Shown here in pieces: positions 47,476 through 63,769 of a stretch of 64,000 nucleotides of DNA. The stretch comes from Myrica gale (taxonomy: Eukaryota; Streptophyta; Magnoliopsida; Fagales; Myricaceae). The notes under the pieces were generated by a model, which was not told the origin of the DNA, searched no databases, and saw nothing but the letters and a program-made list of their open reading frames with translations. The position numbers and the translations under genes were made by a program. Within the stretch, counting starts at the first letter, position 1. The number at the start of each line of letters is the position of its first letter. The stretch lies in NCBI GenBank assembly GCA_963930655.1, contig OZ005621.1:15859001-15923000 (forward strand), read 5' to 3'.

Positions 47476-48130
47476 AAATATAATTAGCCACGTTAGTCAT
47501 CATTAAGGTGTTGAGACAAAGGGTACTGTTTATCATAAGCCTTCTCAGGCATGTAAATCGAGGAACTAAAAGTATATGAGATTTTGTGATTCCAAGAGGT
47601 TTTTCTTAAGTGGATAAAGCTTTTGGTAATATGCTTTCTTTAAAGTTTTAAGTTCAAATTTTTACAAGTGCTATTAACTTTTGGAGCTACTTCAAAGTTG
47701 ATAATTGTCTGATTTGTATGAGACGAGTTGAATGTACAAATTTTAAAATTAGTTGAATTGCGCTTAAGTTACCAAACACCCAATTAGAAACAAATTAAAT
47801 AAAAATAAAAAGAAATTTTGAGACTTCGTAGATGCTTGGGATATCATCATGTTCTTATTTGTTATTTGTGTGGCGTGCTTACTAATTTGTTATCATGAGA
47901 GATAATAATTAAAGATCAATTATTCCGTGTGTAATTTGCTCATAACAATTTTAAAAATAAGTTGGTATTGATATGTGCTGCCTAGTGGCCACATCTCTGA
48001 TGACGTATCAATAAACATCATGGGCCACCAGTATATATATCAGCATTTCTCAAGAATAACTGAGAATTCTTTATAATTCTCTACTTCGTACAATCCGAAC
48101 AAAAACAAACACAACTAGATTTATATATAG
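47476..48130. other. Intergenic sequence, no gene
   Basis: AT-rich with only short ORFs. Nothing was recognised. Confidence 0.5.
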
Positions 48131-48306
48131 GTGATGTTTGTTTCCCCAACATTTCAGGGTATGAAAAATTTCAGCAAAACAAACATACTTTAATATTTTT
48201 AACTTTTACACATACACATTTTACTTTTTAAAAACTTCAATAAATCTCAATAAAATTAAGTTTCTCAAAATTTTAAGAATATTCTCTAATATTTTAACAA
48301 ACAGAC
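48131..48306. mobile_element. Small MITE, second copy of the GTTTGTTT-end family
   Basis: Ends GATGTTTGTTT and AACAAACAGAC. The interior is the reverse complement of 20447-20621 with moderate divergence. Confidence 0.6.
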
Positions 48307-48959
48307 AATCCAAAATAGATAGAAAGAAAAAAACTGTCCTTAAAAAGAAAAAGATTGGGAACCCAGTATACCTGACAATGTAGGCCCAATTAGAGCAACC
48401 AACTAAACCACCCTGACCATTGTCTTGCTGTTTGCATGCCAAAATTTTGGGAGCGTCGCCTCTAGATTCGCACCATTCTCAGCATGGGTTAGATTAGATT
48501 CAAGTCCTTGGACTCGAGTAGGAAGTATGGACCTTATGCCCCGTTTTTATGAAGCTTATGACAATTTCGAATGAGGTATTTAGAATCGTTTGTTGTGTGA
48601 TGAGCCTTAAATGTTGTTGTAACGGGCTTAATTTATGCCTTTGTGTTGTAACTCCTTGTATTCTTAGATGTCACTCTATGTGACAAACTTAGGAGGCACC
48701 CATATAATGGCAGATGAGTGCCATGAGGAGTTTTTTTTTTAACACCCCGGGGAGCTTGCACGTAGTTGTTTTCAGCTACTAATAATTGAATAAGAAATCC
48801 CATAGTGTCTACATTGTAGTATCCCAAAAACGGTCCACATAAATGCGGGGAATTAAGGCCTTACTTTATTATGCCATGAGTTAAGCAGGATCCGCAAATT
48901 AAAACCGAATCACGTGCATGCATGTAGTTGAGTGTCATAACAACCCCACAAGTAGGGAA
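48307..48959 (+). promoter_or_regulatory. Upstream region of the beta-glucosidase gene
   Basis: No coding sequence recognised. An in-frame ATG at 48918 lies upstream of the chosen start and would add 14 residues that look like leader translation. No clear TATA box was identified. Confidence 0.4.
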
Positions 48960-53269
<4,310 letters not shown>

Positions 53270-54269
53270 CAATTAAAGTTGGAAGAGACTGCTTTGTTGT
53301 GTACGGAAAATAATGGTTCTAATTAGTTCTATGCTAAAAGTTCTTCAGTGTTTCAACACATTGAAAGAAGATTGATCTATCATTCCCTAATGCTTACGGA
53401 CAAAGTATTCTTTTTAGTAGATAATATAATTTCTTTAGATTGGAAATCATGTGCAGGTTTTTAAAACAAGCATGCAAAGATCTTACTGTGTTGGTGTCAA
53501 TCTTGTTTGTTTGCAAAAATATTCTAGCATATAATGAATGTCAAAAAAAAAAAATATTCGTGAAACTACAAATTTCAAAAAATCTTATACAAACATTAAC
53601 ACATTTTTACACAAATCTCAACAAAATTTCACACAAACTTCAATATTTTTTTTAAAAATTCCAACAATTCTTCTCTTTCTTTACTTACTCACTAAATCCC
53701 AATTCTTTTTTATTAAAAAATTATATCAAATCATTTATCTCTACATCTTTTTACAAACTCTAATAAAAATCAAATATCTTTAAAAATTTTCAAAGATAAA
53801 ACTAACATATGCAATAATGTCTCCATATTTTGTTCTCTTGAGAAAACTGTTAACCTTGATTTTGTGGTGCTCGATGATTCTTTCCTTTGTTGGAGGATAA
53901 TTCTCCGGTTAAGGATATCTAGACGATTCTCCTATGAGTAGGTCGGATTTGGTGAGGTGAAAGCAGAAAGCTTTCCTTTTATTCAGGGATTCTTTCCATG
54001 CTTGACTCAGACCCATCTTGGATCACCAGGCCATTTTCCTTCCAAAACTCTCGAAGGAATGAAGTGTCTTCTGCTTATCCTTCAAATCAATCGGTGAAGA
54101 CCTCGAGACCCACATCGGTAAATATTATTTTGATTCAGCTTGTTGAGGGTCTAATACTAATCTCGATGCAAATCACAGAGTTGAAGCTGTCGGTGGATAA
54201 GCCTTGAGAAGGAGAGGGATTACTATTTTGGCAAATTGAGGGACATCGAAATTCTTTGTCAATGTCCTA
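53270..54269. other. 3' flank of the beta-glucosidase and AT-rich debris
   Basis: 53270-53430 is probably 3' UTR. 53500-53820 is AT-rich, with A/T runs and ACAAACTTCAA-type words like the small MITE family. 53850-54269 has no recognised gene and may be further LINE-derived sequence. Confidence 0.45.
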
Positions 54270-57200
54270 AGATAGAACATTTTTTTTTCTAGCCCTCCAA
54301 ATCCTTGCCATTGTGATTCATAGCTGAACATGCATTCAAAGAGTCACCTTCATTGGGCCTCTTCTACCATTCGACAAGCTAACAAGGCCGCCTTAATTTC
54401 ACCCTACAGAGGTTGGACAACGGGGATTAAGGAAGTCCTCACCTGGACTATAAAACATGCATGATCTCTACAGACAACAGCAATAACTGAACAATTATGA
54501 CGACAAGCCACATCAAAATTGATTTTAAAACCTGGGGGTTGGGGGGAGTCCATCGAACCTGGAGCTCCAATTCTCTATCCCTCCAGGCTAAGGAGTGTTC
54601 CCGAAACCTCCTTTGAATGACTCGTAAAACTTCCAAGGGATCTATCGGAATGCCTTTATGTACATAACGATCTCGAAACATCCAAATGGAGTCCATAGCA
54701 AGAGCTGCCCATAAGAGAAAGGAGTGTTCAATACATTTATCTAAACCCAATTCTCTATGAGGGTAACAAATCATCTGATCCATTGGGGCATAGAGACGAT
54801 GCAAAGACCAGTAGTATTGATCGGCCAATGACTCTCTTTCCAAATAATTTGAGCAAGTGGGCAATGAAGGAACACAAGTTCAATGGTCTCAACCTCTTGG
54901 AGGCAGATTTGACATGCAACCAATTCCTCATCAGAATAAGGCATAACCATAGCAACTCTCCCTCGCAAGGGAAGGGCATTTTGAGCAAGTATCCACAGAA
55001 AAACTTTCAATCGAGCTTGGAGTTGGCCAACCCAAAGTTTCTTCCACCATTTTGCTTCCCAACCAAGTCTGCAATATAAACAGTTAGTTTGATCAAGGGA
55101 GTAGGCCGATTTAACAGAAAATATGCCATCATGGGCAATTCCCAAAAGAGGGTATCAACTTCAGTTGTGTGGGATAAAGGAATATGTAAAATTTCTTTAG
55201 CACACTCCAGCGTGAAGAGACGAACAAGGTCTTGCTTCCAACTCAGGGTGTCCCAATCCATGAGCTGGTGCACCTTGGAATAGAAACTGGAAAACGGGCA
55301 AGAAAGGTTCAAGATAGCCAAGTGTTGTGGCATATTAGGTACCCAAGGGTCTATCCAGATATTAATCTTCCTACGATTCTTGACTAAATAACAAGCCCTT
55401 GCATGGACCAAATCCGAAGTGGTAGTAATTCCTTTCCAAAACCAAGAGGATTCTCGAGATGGTGGCATATCAAAAAATGAGTGGGTTTTAAGGTATTTGG
55501 CCGAAATAATTCGAGACCACAAGGAATTAGGATTTTTCAAAAGCAACCATCCCAATTTAGCAATTAATGCACGATTCATATCATAGAATTGCCTAATATC
55601 AAGTCCGCCAACATCCTTGGGTTTATAAATAGCATCTCAAGCCATTGGGGTGAAGTTTCTAGTTTTGTCCTTCAAAAAGCCCCCAAAGAAAATTTTCAAC
55701 TGAATATCAATCTCCTTGCATCATGATTTAGGAAGCAGGAAAGTTGACATAGCATAGGAAGGTAAATCAGCAGCAGCATATTTAATGAGTGTACATCTAC
55801 CTGCTTGAGATAGACACTTCGTCTTCCAACCTTCTAGGCGATTGAAAACTTTTTGCTTAATATCTTGAAACGCCATCTTCTTCGACTTCGAAATATTAAG
55901 GGTGAAGCCCCAATTATTTTCCCTCCAGCTTATGTTTTTTGATACCTAGTTGAATCGCCAAATTGACAGTAGACGACACGGGCATGTTGGGGCTAAAGAG
56001 CAACCTTGATTTGTCTTGGTTTAGAGATTGTCCAAACCAAGCAGAGTATTTGTGGATGACATTTATAATGGCTTGACCTTCACCCAAGTTAGCTCTACAA
56101 AATACCATAAGATCATCGGCAAACACAAGATGGATAATGGCAGGGGCACCACGACAGATTTTGATACCGTGAATCAAAGATTGGTGCTATAGTCTCATTA
56201 ATAGAAGAGAGATAATCTCAGCACAGATGATGAACAAAAAAAGAGATAAGGGGTCTCCTTGATGAAGACCACGATGTGGAGCAAAATAGCCGTAAGGAGA
56301 GCCATTCAGCAAAATAGAATAAGTTACAATAGATATACATTGAAAAATCAGTTGCTGCCATTTTTCGTTGAAGCCTAGTTATTTAAGCACCTCAATAAGA
56401 TAATTCCATTTTTATCATAAGCTTTTTCCATATCAAGTTTGAAAGCCATAAGTCCACCTCTACCGCCTTCCTCTTCATGGTATGAATAATCTCATGCACT
56501 AGGATGTTATTTTCTTGTATCATTCGACCTAGCATAAAAGCAGTCTACATAGGAGAGATAATTTTGGATAGCAAGGGACGCAACCTCAGAGCCATGATTT
56601 TTTAGATGATTTTATAGTGCACATTACATAGACTAATGGGACGAAAATGGATCACCACTGAGGGGTAATCTCGTTTGGGAATGAGCAGAAGATTTGTATG
56701 ATTCATGGCCTTAAGCAAATCAGAATCAAACACCGGGTGAGATGATTGAAAGAGAGGGTTAAAATAATCACAAACATGGTCACCAATATCCTGGAAGTTG
56801 TCCAACCATCGTCCATCTTCCGCCTTAAGATATTCAATACTATTTCTTCGCCTTCTAATAATCGTGGATAGATGAAAAACACGGGTATTTAAATCAGGCA
56901 TAGTAAGGCAATCAACAAGCGACTTCTACTTCCAAAGAAGCTCCTCCTGCGCCAATTGCTCCTGCAAGGCAAACTAAATAAAAGGCTTCTTTGTCTTCCG
57001 TTTCAAGAGACGGGGGCAAAGATTGAATGTGACTTAATTCAATTTGTAAAAAATGAATTTGTTCTTAAATGGTGCCAAAAGTAGCCATGTACAATTTCTT
57101 TAATGCGGGAGAACCTGGACCATTGTATGCCCAAGCTTGTTCAATTACCTCTTGACAAGAACTATTTCTTAACCAAAAGGCTTCAAATCTAAATTGTTTC

Positions 57201-58165
57201 GGAAGTCCTTGTTGATCGCCATAAGTGTCTAGGTAAAGAGCATTATGATCTAAGGCGAAACGAGGGCAGTGTTTTGTGAAAGCTCGAGGGAAAAGAAGGT
57301 GCCAATCATCGTTGGCAATACCACGATCGAGACGTGCTCGAATGAGGGCTCTGCCACTATGTTTATTGCTCCAAGTAAAAAGAGCGCCCTGAAACCAAGG
57401 TCCACAAGTGATTGTTCTTGCATAAAGGTGCCCAAACGGCCGTGAGAGGACTCCACAAAGTTCTACCTCCCATTTGTCCGTATTATCAGCAAGAGCATTA
57501 AAATCTCCTATACAAATCCAAGCTCCCTTGAAATGGTCAGTCATAGCTATCACCATGTTCCAGAATGCTCTCTCAATCTCTTGTGTCGCTAGATTGAGGG
57601 TCCATGCACCAACGTCAACATCCAGGGGTGTGAGGAGGATCAGAAAATAGAACCAGATTTATAATATGAGGAGAGATCCATGTCGCTTCAAAATCAAGGC
57701 CATCCTTCCAAGCAAAAATGAGTCCCCATTTTCGACCATTAGGTGGACAACCAAGATGATGATGAAACCAAAGACTACTAAAGGGGCCATGCACATTTTG
57801 GACTTTGGGTTCAGCAACGCAAAGACAGTCAGACGAGTGCATCCTGACCAGTTCCCGAAGGGCCTTAACTGTCGGAGCTCGGGCTAAACCCTGACAGTTC
57901 CAAAAGAGAAGCCTCATGGTTCTAGGGGGCATGATAAGGTCCGCCTCCTCTGCTGTAACATCAGATGAGAATAATGGATCAGAGAGAGCATCAGACAACA
58001 ACTTTGATTTTCCTTTATCCAGTTCCATTCGTTTATGAGCAAGATTCGGGAGCAGAGGACCAAAGTGCTTGGTTGCCTTATTGCAAATCCGAAGGGCTGC
58101 TAGAGGGACATCTTCCTCTTCCAGAGGACCAAAGTGCTTGGTTACCATTTTCTAACTTCAATATA
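54270..58165 (-). mobile_element. Decayed L1-type LINE (endonuclease, reverse transcriptase, zf-RVT, RNase H)
   Basis: Read on minus. Endonuclease about 58150-57065 (LLFWNCQGLARAPTVKALRE, then IGDFNALADNTDKW, then LDRGIANDDWH and LDHNAL). Reverse transcriptase about 56900-55910, with PISLCNVHYKII and the active-site FADDLMVF near 56115. Connection region about 55580-55010 (MNRALIAKLGWLL). zf-RVT about 55080-54750 (LQARLKVFLWILAQNALPLR, then LVFLHCPLAQIIWKES). An RNase H-like part about 54600-54290 (INFDVACRHNCSVIAVVCRD, then SLNACSAMNHNGKDLEG). Pieces lie in different frames with several frameshifts and stops, so it is inactive. ORF1 was not found. A T run at 54280-54288 may be the remnant of the poly-A tail. 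No target duplication was resolved. Confidence 0.88.
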
Positions 58166-58308
58166 TACACAAGTATATAATAATATATCGTACCGATTCT
58201 GGTCCTATATATATTTACGGATCTGTGGACGGCTCATAGAGGTACTCATATAAAGAATTCTACACTATTTGGAGCGTTGATATTTCCGGCCGAGTGGTTG
58301 TGCTGCAT

Positions 58309-58472
58309 GCAGAGCAAGACGGATGTGATACAAGTCCTGCAGCTGGTATTAGGGAAGACCCTTGCTTGCTTGGTAAGGATATATGTTCTTAGAGCTTCAT
58401 GGACATGTTCTGGGAAGACTTTCTTTCCCTAAAACTAGCTGAGGTCTTGTATCACCTCCGTTTTGCATCTGC
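58309..58472. ncRNA. MIRNA-like hairpin, family not recognised
   Basis: Left arm 58309-58357 and right arm 58423-58472 pair over about 48 positions: 44 pairs (two of them G-U), three single mismatches and two one-base bulges, with a 65-nt loop. The longest perfect block is GTGATACAAG against CTTGTATCAC (58325-58334). Stem length, small bulges and loop size match plant MIRNA precursors. The arms do not match any conserved miRNA I can recall (miR156-miR172, miR390-miR408, miR482 and others). Either strand could be transcribed. The alternative is a short foldback MITE; the imperfect but evenly paired stem and lack of terminal motifs speak mildly for a MIRNA. Confidence 0.5.
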
Positions 58473-58813
58473 TAATCCTGCAGGTAGTAATTTTCCCAAG
58501 AAGGGAGAGCTTGCGCGCGATACAGGTACTAAGTAGCTGAGATTTAGTTGATTGGCTTGGGATTTCACATGAAAGAGCAGGTTGAAAATAACCGCTCTGT
58601 TTTGTTTTGTTGGAATACACTCACAACAACTGAAATATATTGTTCCTCTATTCCAATATAAGGTCCTCTATAGCGTGAGATTTTCTGATTCAGGATTTCT
58701 ATTTCTTGCTCTTCCTACATGCTTTTCTAAACCATTCAAACCGGGTTAGAGATGGTTATGCAGTACTTGAAGTTGAGAGTCCTAAACATACGTTAGTGTG
58801 GCCCTCAATTCAC

Positions 58814-58853
<40 letters not shown>

Positions 58854-59427
58854 TGCAATCATTTCAATCAATTAAGATGTCTAGTTGCAGATATTGAAGT
58901 TAGAAAAACAGCCATTGTTGCTGAACTCAAGCGTAGGCAGTCTTCGATCACGTGCCTCAGAAAGGACCGCGCAAAATTTCCTGGTATATTCAATTTTGAT
59001 CTTTCACACGGTTTGATGATACATGGATCAGATTCTTCCTTTAGGCTAGCATTTGGTAGTGAAGTTGAAAGTGCGTTTATCATACCTACGTGGAATATAT
59101 TACATATATGTGGTTAATTTTCCATGAAAAGTTGGAGCTTAATGACAAGGATCATTTTGATTTTTCTGTTTTCAGTTGGTGCAATTATGTGCATGCAAAT
59201 CTTGTGTAAATGGATTAGAGAAAAAAAGTCTTGTGATTACCAAAAAAAGTCTTGTGTTCCATGATATGAATATGTCATTTGTGGTGCTCCAGTCTATATG
59301 ACATGATATGAATGTCATTTAACCTATCTAAACTTGAGCATCAACTATCGTCTGGCTCAATTCCTATTTTCTTGCTTAGCTTTCATAGGTGGTAAAACAC
59401 TAGTATTTGAAATAGAGGTGGATCGAT
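58473..59427. other. Intergenic sequence, no gene
   Basis: Only short ORFs. Contains the microsatellite at 58814-58853. Nothing else was recognised. Confidence 0.5.
58814..58853. repeat. Compound (CT)n(AT)n microsatellite
   Basis: A CT run followed directly by an AT run, same structure as 17842-17877. Confidence 0.9.
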
Positions 59428-59715
59428 ATGGATAGATCTTGGATGACTCCGACGAATAGGTTTAAGAGCCCTGAGGGGGTTAAAGAATTCATGACATTGG
59501 CTCGTAAATGTGTTGATGGAACCAACAAGGTTAGGTGTCCATGTAGAATGTGTAATAATCGCTACTATAAGCCAAAAAGTGTTGTTGAAAAGCATTTGTG
59601 GATAAAAGGTTTCGATCAAGACTACACTCAATGGATCTTCCATGGAGAGAAGGAGACTATGAGTTATCTCAATGTGCGTGCTTGCAATGATGAGATCGAG
59701 GCCCCTACCCCATGA
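59428..59715 (+). pseudogene. CACTA (En/Spm) transposase-associated domain fragment
   Basis: A 95-codon ORF starting MDRSWMTPTNRFKSPEGVKE, with RCPCRMCNNRYY and then VEKHLWIKGFDQDYTQWIFH. This is the Transpos_assoc zinc-binding domain at the N-terminus of plant CACTA transposases. The full protein is normally several hundred residues longer, and no transposase core follows. Relic or internally deleted CACTA element; ends were not found. Confidence 0.8.
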
Positions 59716-61589
59716 TATGAACACCCGGTAAATGTATGTATCACTGATGAAGTTTGGTACAATTGAACATGGATAAATGTTACGAAGGCCATATCCTTTT
59801 TTTGATTGGCTAATCAACACATTTCTTTAAGTGTGTGACCAGACTCTATTTGAATAACGAATGAGTATTAGTTGCAGATTATATTGCAATGAAATTTTAT
59901 TTATTACTACCGTCATGTAAAAAAAAACAGAGCTTGTGGAATAAAATGACTCGACGAATTAATTTGCACCGTCGTGGAACAAAATATAGAGCTCCTTGAA
60001 CCATCGACGACTTCCTACTTCACGTTGACAGAAGTGAAGGCATCCACGGCTTCATTCACGACTCCATTCTGAACATGCATTCACGCCAGCATTAAAGCAG
60101 CATCGACGACCACATACGTCTGGTGAAAGGCTTCTCCCGACCGGTGCTGGTTTTTTTGCCCGACTGTTATTCCGGTCGGAGTAGACATCTTAGAAGACAG
60201 CGGTGGCTGACAGTCAATCCTACCTCCGTATTTCGGATCCTGTTGTACTCTATGGTTTAAATTAGACGGCCTTCTAATTAAGACTAGACCACTTTAATTA
60301 ATTCCTTCTCTCTAGCTCTTGAAATTTATCTACTGTGCAGTTTTTTCTTCTAGTTTGACAGTGACCTCTATATGTTATAATACTCGACTTTCAACCACTT
60401 AGCCTCCAATTATATTTTCCCCAATTCTCTAACTTCAATTAATCTGAAAAAAAACTCAAGATATGAGGAGGGGACTGATGAAGGTGCTCTCCCCTACTTG
60501 GCAGCACGTAGACATCCTCTTTTTGAAAATCTTATGTGAAACTCCCTAATGAAGTCGTGGCCAGTATCTTATATTTTGAACAAGGATGTAGTCATAACAG
60601 CTTATTGCGTGAGTTATTGTTTGAGATTAAATTTCTAAATGTTTCCTTATGCATGTTATGTGGTATGGGTATACATTTTTATTAGACGTATATTTACTTA
60701 CATATTTATACGCTATGTAAGAATGCATGAGGGTCTACGTATCAAATTTTCGAGTAGTATTTTTAAAAACTAAAAGTGACTCATATTTTCTAAATTAATA
60801 ATGAGTTATAAAAAAAATCCGCTGCAAGATTAAGTTAAATGAGTTGGAGAGTTTATTGAGCGCTCGCAGTTGTCATTAGCCTCCTTGGAAGAACATTAGG
60901 GAAGTGACAATTTTAAATGACAGTGCTGATCACTTTAAATTTTTTTTTTTGCAAACACCAATCGAAAGCAAAAGTAAAACCCCATTCGGTCCTTCCCAGT
61001 AACAGGCGAGAGAGTCGCAGATGAGGGCCAGAATGCCAGAAAGCACCGTTAAGCGGCCTAAAGAGCATATTAGACGGGATCTGTTACAAACTGTAACTTG
61101 TAAACTATGAAAGGGCTTGTAACGGTGAAATGCTTGTAAGTGAAATCCTTGTATTCAATTCATTCGAACCATAACAGAATAAAGATTAAAGCCCAATTCG
61201 AGGTTACAGAAAAGCAGATTCACACTTTCTGTAATCCCTGAAGTGAAAGGAAAATGCACCTATATCTTCTGCTACCCACAGATGGGTTGGATCAGAAGCT
61301 AATTAAAATAAATGGATCCATGACCCAAGCAACTAACTACTGGGCTTAAAGCTACTTCTTCTAAACGAAGGGCCCCACTGCTAAGATAAACAGCCCAGGA
61401 CTAAGTTGCGTTATAAAATTTTACGTACTCTAAAATTTTGACATAATAAAATATTACAATATAATATCTCTCTTTATCAAATCATTACTTTTCACTACAA
61501 AAAATATAAAAAAATTATATCTCTCTTCAATATCTTCACTAAATTCAATACCTGAATTGTAAGCAACACTAAAATTTTACAAAACAAAT
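59716..61589. other. Intergenic sequence, no gene
   Basis: No protein-like ORF. 61080-61390 begins with TGTTACAAACTGTAACTTGT and holds AATAAAG, which looks somewhat LTR-like but has no partner or duplication. 61416-61560 is AT-rich MITE-like debris. Confidence 0.45.
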
Positions 61590-61741
61590 CCGTAACAGGA
61601 TCACAAACTATTGCCACCTGGACATAAACAGCGTAGAACTCCTTCTACTCCTCTAACTGCTTTACTTGACTGTCGACCTCCGTTCAAGAACACATTTTTT
61701 CCTCTTCTTAGCCCTAACCCGTAACAGGATCACAAACTATT
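61590..61741. repeat. 23-bp perfect direct repeat upstream of the DUF1308 gene
   Basis: 61590-61612 and 61719-61741 are identical (core CCGTAACAGGATCACAAACT), offset 129 bp. The second copy ends 90 bp before the start codon, so both lie in the proximal promoter or leader. Confidence 0.85.
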
Positions 61742-61831
61742 TGCTTCTTCTCCTGCTTGATTAACGTTACAACGTAGGATTTCAAGATGAAATTTTGTAG
61801 TTCGTGTTAGTTAGAGAGCCAGTGTTAGTAA

Positions 61832-63668
61832 ATGATGAAGAACGGGATTGCCGAAGAAGTGGAATTGGCGAAGAAGAGATGCAGTGTCGTCATTGATAGA
61901 ATAGAGGGATTGCCAGTCAATGACTCATGTAGGCGCACTCTACTCAAACTCGCGCACTCCGAGCTTTCTTTCCTTTCCCGCTGCACCACTCACTCTTCCG
62001 CACGCCTCAGGTGAGCCCATCCCAAATCTGTACAAGCATTGTAGAACTATAGTCTCTCTTTTTTATGTTTCCGAGGATCTATCCCATTGTTTTAGTTCAT
62101 ATTGAGCTTAGATTGACGGACTAAAGAACCAAATACGTTTATTGGGTTAATTTACACCAGGGGGGAACTGATTAACCAAAACAGGACTAGAAAAGCGGGG
62201 GGGGGGGGGGGAAAGGGTGGCAAAGACGGTGTTCTCTGTGGAGTGTTTCTTATATGAGATAGGTCTGTGAAAACTCATTCGCCTTAGTACATGTAACTTG
62301 GTCCGAATTCTGTGGTTGCCTGAAAGGTAAAGATGGTTTAGCCTTTGATTTATATATGTAATTTTAATGATTAACAATACATATCGCCTTAGTACATGTG
62401 CTGGTAATGGTCGGGATATCTCAGCTTGTAGAGCAGAGGACTGAAAACCCTCGTGTCACCATTTAAAATCTGGTTTCAGGCTCAAACTCAATCTTAGGGT
62501 AGACTGCCCTCCTAGGGGCCTGTTGGCAACTCACTCGTGGGGCCTGATATCCCAAAATTTCTAAAGTACTTGCTGCACTTCCTGAGAAAGAAGTCGTATT
62601 AATCTTTATGGTCTATCATCTATCTAAATCAGCTTATCATTTACTTACATTGGACTACCTTGTTATCTGTTTTTGCTGGTTTAGCTGCTAAAAAAGGGGC
62701 CATTTTCTGTTTCTTATATTGGACTACCTTGTATCTTGGTCTTAAGCAGCAATTTTGATTTTTCATTTCTAGAAAGAAAATTTAGTGATTGCCAGAGTAT
62801 ATCACTTTTGTAATGTGGTTTCAGTGTCAATATCGGGCACCTTGAGGCTGTTGTTTACATTCTCCAGCAGCCTTTTCTCTCAGGAGTTTCTCGAGTTTGC
62901 AAGCCAATACCTATATCACCTATGGTTTGGAATGGCCAGAGAACAAGTTCTCATTCCAAAAGTGTCAATGTTGATATTGTTTGTACTCTCAAGGGGCACC
63001 CCGTGTGGATTATTGTATCCGATAGGAACCCAAGGTACATTTCTTGGGATGGATGCCAAAAGAGAAAGGGCTTGAAATTGCGAGTTGAAGAAATCCTTGC
63101 TGTAGCCTGCTCTTCAATGGCATTGAAACCGGCATCAATCATTCTTTTCTTCTCAAATGGACTTGTCAACTTTGTTAGAGAGGAACTCAGAGAAAAATTT
63201 GGAGCATCTGAGATTGCATTGGAGTTTTCTGTTTTCGATTTTGACTTTGAGAATTTGGACGGAGAGTGGATAAATTTGCTTGCAAAATCATATCAGAGGG
63301 CATGTGTGCTGGAAATAAAGGTTGATGATATCAGTGATACTGTTTCTAGCTGTAGATTTGATTTCAAAGGCTCAAGTATTGCTGCACTTTCAACAAAGCT
63401 TCCGAAAGAGCGCGTGGAGAGAAGTGTGGGCGATTCTTTCTCTTCACTAATTTTGAGGATGAAAGTTTGTCCTTTAGACGTTAAAAATGTGGGATCTCCT
63501 GGAATAGGAGAGTTCTTAGGTAAAGGGGATCTTATTAATTTTGATACAACGGCTTTGATTGCATCTGTTTCGGGAATCAGTAATGGTGGTACTGAGAAAC
63601 TTTTGCTTACTCCAGAGAATGAACTGAGGCCGCGGTTTAAGGGAAACTTTGAGTTTGTCATTGGACAG
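61832..63668 (+). CDS. DUF1308 (UPF0415, human C7orf25-like) protein, first two exons, partial
   Basis: Exon 1 is 61832-62010 (MMKNGIAEEVELAKKRCSVV...), exon 2 is 62825-63668, spliced within a Ser codon (AG/T). Exon 2 opens SVNIGHLEAVVYILQQPFLS and GVSRVCKPIPISPMVWNGQ, then VNVDIVCTLKGHPVWIIVSD and RNPRYISWDGCQKRKGLKLR. It ends ...NFEFVIGQ at a GTAATC donor. These blocks match the eukaryotic UPF0415/DUF1308 family, whose function is not established; the family is conserved from plants to animals. About 340 residues are present. The usual C-terminal DUF1308 region should lie in exons beyond 64000. The frame is intact. Intron 1 holds a plastid-type trnF copy, and the following intron holds a solo LTR. 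Confidence 0.88.
62197..62211 (+). repeat. 15-base G homopolymer in DUF1308 intron 1
   Basis: A run of 15 G. Length is likely variable or uncertain in the assembly. Confidence 0.9.
62410..62482 (+). pseudogene. trnF(GAA)-like copy of chloroplast origin
   Basis: 73 bases that follow chloroplast trnF-GAA from end to end: GTCGGGATATCTCAGCTTGT at the start, anticodon arm GAGGACTGAAAACCCTC with GAA, then CGTGTCACCA. By eye about nine differences from the usual plastid sequence, including changes in the T loop and acceptor stem, so it is probably dead. It sits within intron 1 of the DUF1308 gene, consistent with an old plastid-to-nucleus transfer. Confidence 0.8.
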
Positions 63669-63769
63669 GTAATCGTTTAAGTTTTGAACTTCCTCCTGCT
63701 CCACACATGGTCCTTGGTATCTTCTTGTGTTGTGTTAGTTTGTACAGAAGTGAAGCTTTTGGTTTTAAG

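Noticed and set aside
48918-48959. Upstream in-frame ATG for the beta-glucosidase
   Set aside because: It would put a non-hydrophobic 25-residue leader before a good signal peptide. 48960 or 48993 fits secreted GH1 enzymes better.
61080-61390. LTR-like segment starting TGTTACAAACTGTAAC
   Set aside because: No partner repeat, primer-binding site or target duplication was found, so it is not called as an element.
62410-62482. Functional nuclear tRNA-Phe gene
   Set aside because: The sequence follows plastid trnF, with acceptor and T-loop changes that weaken folding, and it sits in a protein-gene intron.
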